Shown one piece after another: positions 61,801-64,000 of a DNA stretch of 64,000 nt (position 1 is its first letter; every line of letters begins with the position of its first letter). Under the pieces are notes generated by a model. That model saw only the letters and a list, made by a program, of their open reading frames with translations, had not been told where the DNA came from and did no database searches. Made by a program: the position numbers and the translations under genes. Source of the stretch: Panacibacter ginsenosidivorans (GTDB taxonomy: Bacteria; Bacteroidota; Bacteroidia; Chitinophagales; Chitinophagaceae); the NCBI RefSeq assembly GCF_007971225.1, contig NZ_CP042435.1, positions 1,925,501 through 1,989,500 of the forward strand, written 5' to 3'.

Positions 61801-64000
61801 TCATACATGCAGCTGCAATATAACTGATGTGCCGGTATGATCTGTTTGTATATCGAGCGAAGCGTTCATTATAGCTGCTCTTTTTTCCATATCGGCAATT
61901 GCATGCATTACTTCTGCATTGGTAGTATCGAGCATAGCAGCCTTATCATATATCTTAAGAGAGAGTTTTGAAGATTCTTTATCTATGTTAACGATGCATT
62001 GCGATGCATTGCCACTTTTTGCAATTTGTGTTAACGCTTCTTTGAAAATAAGGAATAATTCGTGCCTTACTTTCATACCTGCTTTTATAGATGGCACATC
62101 CTTACCCACTTCCATTTGTACGAATATCTCATGATCATTTTGCAAGCCTTCTGCAAATTCTTTCATACGCAAAATAGTTCTTTCCATATTATCATTTGTG
62201 GGGTCCAGGCTCCACAACATATCATCCATAGCATCCATCATTTTGCGGCTCTTATCGCTTATCTGGTCTATATATTCTTTTGAACGTATAATATCTTTAT
62301 CTGCTTTTATCTTGGCCATTTCGCTAAGCAGGTTGATATTGCTGAGTGTAGTATTGACTTCTTCGTGCAGGTTGCCTGCAATTTCTGTACGCACCTGTTG
62401 CATGCTAAGCAGCTTGTTTATTCTTTCTTTATCTATCCAGTATATAACTGCGATACCTGCAAGAATAACCAATGCATAAAACCACCAGGTAGCATAAAAT
62501 GGCGGCACAACCACAATTTGTAATACGGTTTCTTTACCGGGCGTGCCGGTACTGTTTTCTGCTCTTACCCTGAAAGTATAATCGCCTGGCGGCAGGTACG
62601 TATAAATAGCCTGGTTAAGATCGGTTGTTTCGTTCCAGTCTTTATCAAGTCCATCCAGCTTGTAATGATAATGCAGTTTATCCTGGCTTATATAATTGAG
62701 TGCGCTGAATTCAATAGTAATGGAAGTGTTGTCAAAAGGAAGTTCAATTTTCTTTTGTGCAGTGAGTGAATCTACCAGCAATGAAGCATTTGCCAGCTTA
62801 AAATCTGTGATGACTGCGGGCGGCGGCGTTGGTGCATCCTTTATACCGGATGGATCAAATACAACGACATTGTGATCAGTTGGATAGATCAATCTGCCGT
62901 CCTGCATTTTTACCACACCGGCGGGATTGAAATTATCATAGGAGATACCGTCTCTTCTGTCATAAATAAAAAATATTTTCTTTTCAAGGTTCAAACGGCA
63001 GAGGCCATGCGCAAGGCCCATCCATAAAGTGCCGCTTTTATCTTTTTGCAGTGAGTAGACGGTATTAGAAGGCAAGCCATCTTCTGTGGTTATATGTGTT
63101 ATTTCGTTTGTATTTGTATTCAATACATCCAGCGAGCCACATGCAATAAGAATTATACTATCGTTGTACCTGTACACATCATTTACATTATTGCTCCATA
63201 ACCTGTGACCCGGCGGACAAGTTGTGGTAATATGATCTTCAAGTCTGCCGGTAGTAGTGCTATATTTAAATAATCCTTTGCTTACGCTACCTGCCCATAC
63301 ATAACCTCTCTTATCTGCATAAATTTTATTAATGTACACTGAATCATTTTTTTTAACGGTGCTGTATCCTTTGTGCACATTACCATTAGCAGCCATTTTA
63401 TTCCATTGCACTACCTGGCCGGATTGTGTACCAAACCACATATTACCATATTCATCTTCATCGAGCTGCCTGATTGTTTTTAAACGAAAAATACTGTCTT
63501 CAACAATGGTTGAATTATCTTTCTGCGGATCATAAACAATTATACCGCCACCCTGCAGACCAATCCATACCAGGCCATCTTTTGCCTGCTTCATATCCCA
63601 AACACTATAAGGCTCCCTGTATTTATTTAATGATGCCGGTAACGGGATTGGGATAAATTTTGCATCATAAGCATAGATGCCTGTACCCCATCCGCCAACC
63701 AAAACTTTTCCATTGGTTAATTGTAATGCAGTTTGTGCAGGCCCATCTTTAATGCCACTGCCATCTGGCCTTACAAGACTGTAACTAAAAAAAGATTGTG
63801 CACCCGGGTTAAAAAGAAAAACGCCATTATCAGTACATACCCAAATATTTTGCTGATTGTCCTCATACAACATTATTGCCTGGTCAAACTTTATGCTTTG
63901 CTCATCACGATATTCATTGTCAATTTTTTGAAAAGGTTTTTTACCTCCTGTATATTCAATAATAAAAGTTTTTCCATAGAACCAAAGCTTTCCGTTTCGC
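61801..64000 (-). CDS. Propeller-type sensor protein with degenerate histidine kinase core (partial)
   Basis: The frame is open to the window edge, so the 5' end is missing; about 732 residues are visible. Reg_prop propeller repeats (NIWVCTDNGVFLFNP, NMWFGTQSGQV, GTLWMGLAHGLCRL) are followed by a Y_Y_Y domain (YKLDGLDKDWNETT, YTYLPPGDYTFRVRAEN), a transmembrane helix (WWFYALVILAGIAVIYW) and a kinase-like core (IAGNLHEEVNTTLSNI with the phospho-accepting His). The ATPase domain lacks the usual EALNN and DNGxG motifs (here EALTQIAKSG and YDKAAML), so ATP binding is doubtful. Confidence 0.85.
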   Translation of the reverse strand, partial: RNGKLWFYGKTFIIEYTGGKKPFQKIDNEYRDEQSIKFDQAIMLYEDNQQNIWVCTDNGVFLFNPGAQSFFSYSLVRPDGSGIKDGPAQTALQLTNGKVLVGGWGTGIYAYDAKFIPIPLPASLNKYREPYSVWDMKQAKDGLVWIGLQGGGIIVYDPQKDNSTIVEDSIFRLKTIRQLDEDEYGNMWFGTQSGQVVQWNKMAANGNVHKGYSTVKKNDSVYINKIYADKRGYVWAGSVSKGLFKYSTTTGRLEDHITTTCPPGHRLWSNNVNDVYRYNDSIILIACGSLDVLNTNTNEITHITTEDGLPSNTVYSLQKDKSGTLWMGLAHGLCRLNLEKKIFFIYDRRDGISYDNFNPAGVVKMQDGRLIYPTDHNVVVFDPSGIKDAPTPPPAVITDFKLANASLLVDSLTAQKKIELPFDNTSITIEFSALNYISQDKLHYHYKLDGLDKDWNETTDLNQAIYTYLPPGDYTFRVRAENSTGTPGKETVLQIVVVPPFYATWWFYALVILAGIAVIYWIDKERINKLLSMQQVRTEIAGNLHEEVNTTLSNINLLSEMAKIKADKDIIRSKEYIDQISDKSRKMMDAMDDMLWSLDPTNDNMERTILRMKEFAEGLQNDHEIFVQMEVGKDVPSIKAGMKVRHELFLIFKEALTQIAKSGNASQCIVNIDKESSKLSLKIYDKAAMLDTTNAEVMHAIADMEKRAAIMNASLDIQTDHTGTSVILQLHV

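Overview
The window is a chromosomal segment of a Bacteroidota bacterium, most likely of the family Chitinophagaceae. The evidence is the type IX secretion (T9SS) C-terminal sorting domains on several secreted proteins, Bacteroidota-style promoters (TTTG, about 19 bases, TAnnTTTG), an AT-rich composition, and the family mix (DUF4197, YitT, GH127/DUF1680, DUF4965, Y_Y_Y sensor proteins). No species call is possible from sequence reading alone.

Layout. 0-14 kb: the 5' part of gcvP, a small membrane protein, a nucleoside transporter, two T9SS-exported proteins, a glutamine cyclotransferase lipoprotein, two tandem DUF4197 paralogues, a YitT membrane protein, rsmG and a glycosyltransferase. 14-17.1 kb: an accessory patch with two overlapping small genes, a promoter-to-terminator RNA segment with strong predicted structure and a 50-residue cysteine-rich ORF, an IS1595-family transposase and two orphan ORFs. 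17-37 kb: mostly housekeeping (tgt, lptG, citrate synthase, parE, parC, isocitrate dehydrogenase, OmpA lipoprotein, SAM hydrolase, SDR) and tRNA-Lys. 37-52 kb: a carbohydrate and uronate region (GH127, a GH5-like enzyme, DUF4965, KDPG aldolase, KDG kinase, M19 dipeptidase, a LacI regulator with two perfect operators, a methylglyoxal-synthase-like protein, an MFS carrier, myo-inositol oxygenase). 52-64 kb: phosphosulfolactate synthase with aroE, a phosphodiesterase, mnmA, a PQQ-type sugar dehydrogenase, mdh, a thioredoxin-like protein, fumC and a truncated sensor protein. Four TCA-cycle enzymes (citrate synthase, IDH, MDH, fumarase) lie in this 64 kb.

The most unusual signal is non-coding. A palindromic repeat family with a 20-base core (type A GTTGCGTCGCACTCTTGTAC, type B GTTGTGTCACTCACTTGTAC) occurs at 33 places (42 cores, a few degenerate), in nearly every gap between transcription units. 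Each half-element is about 60 bases, running from an outer T-run and GCC(C)GGCT block to the inner core. Nine loci hold a complete left-right pair. The other 24 halves lie alone, yet their orientations alternate almost perfectly along the DNA, so they read like nested brackets enclosing one or a few genes, or the tRNA. This arrangement could mark gene-capturing or boundary elements and is the main candidate for an undescribed system here.
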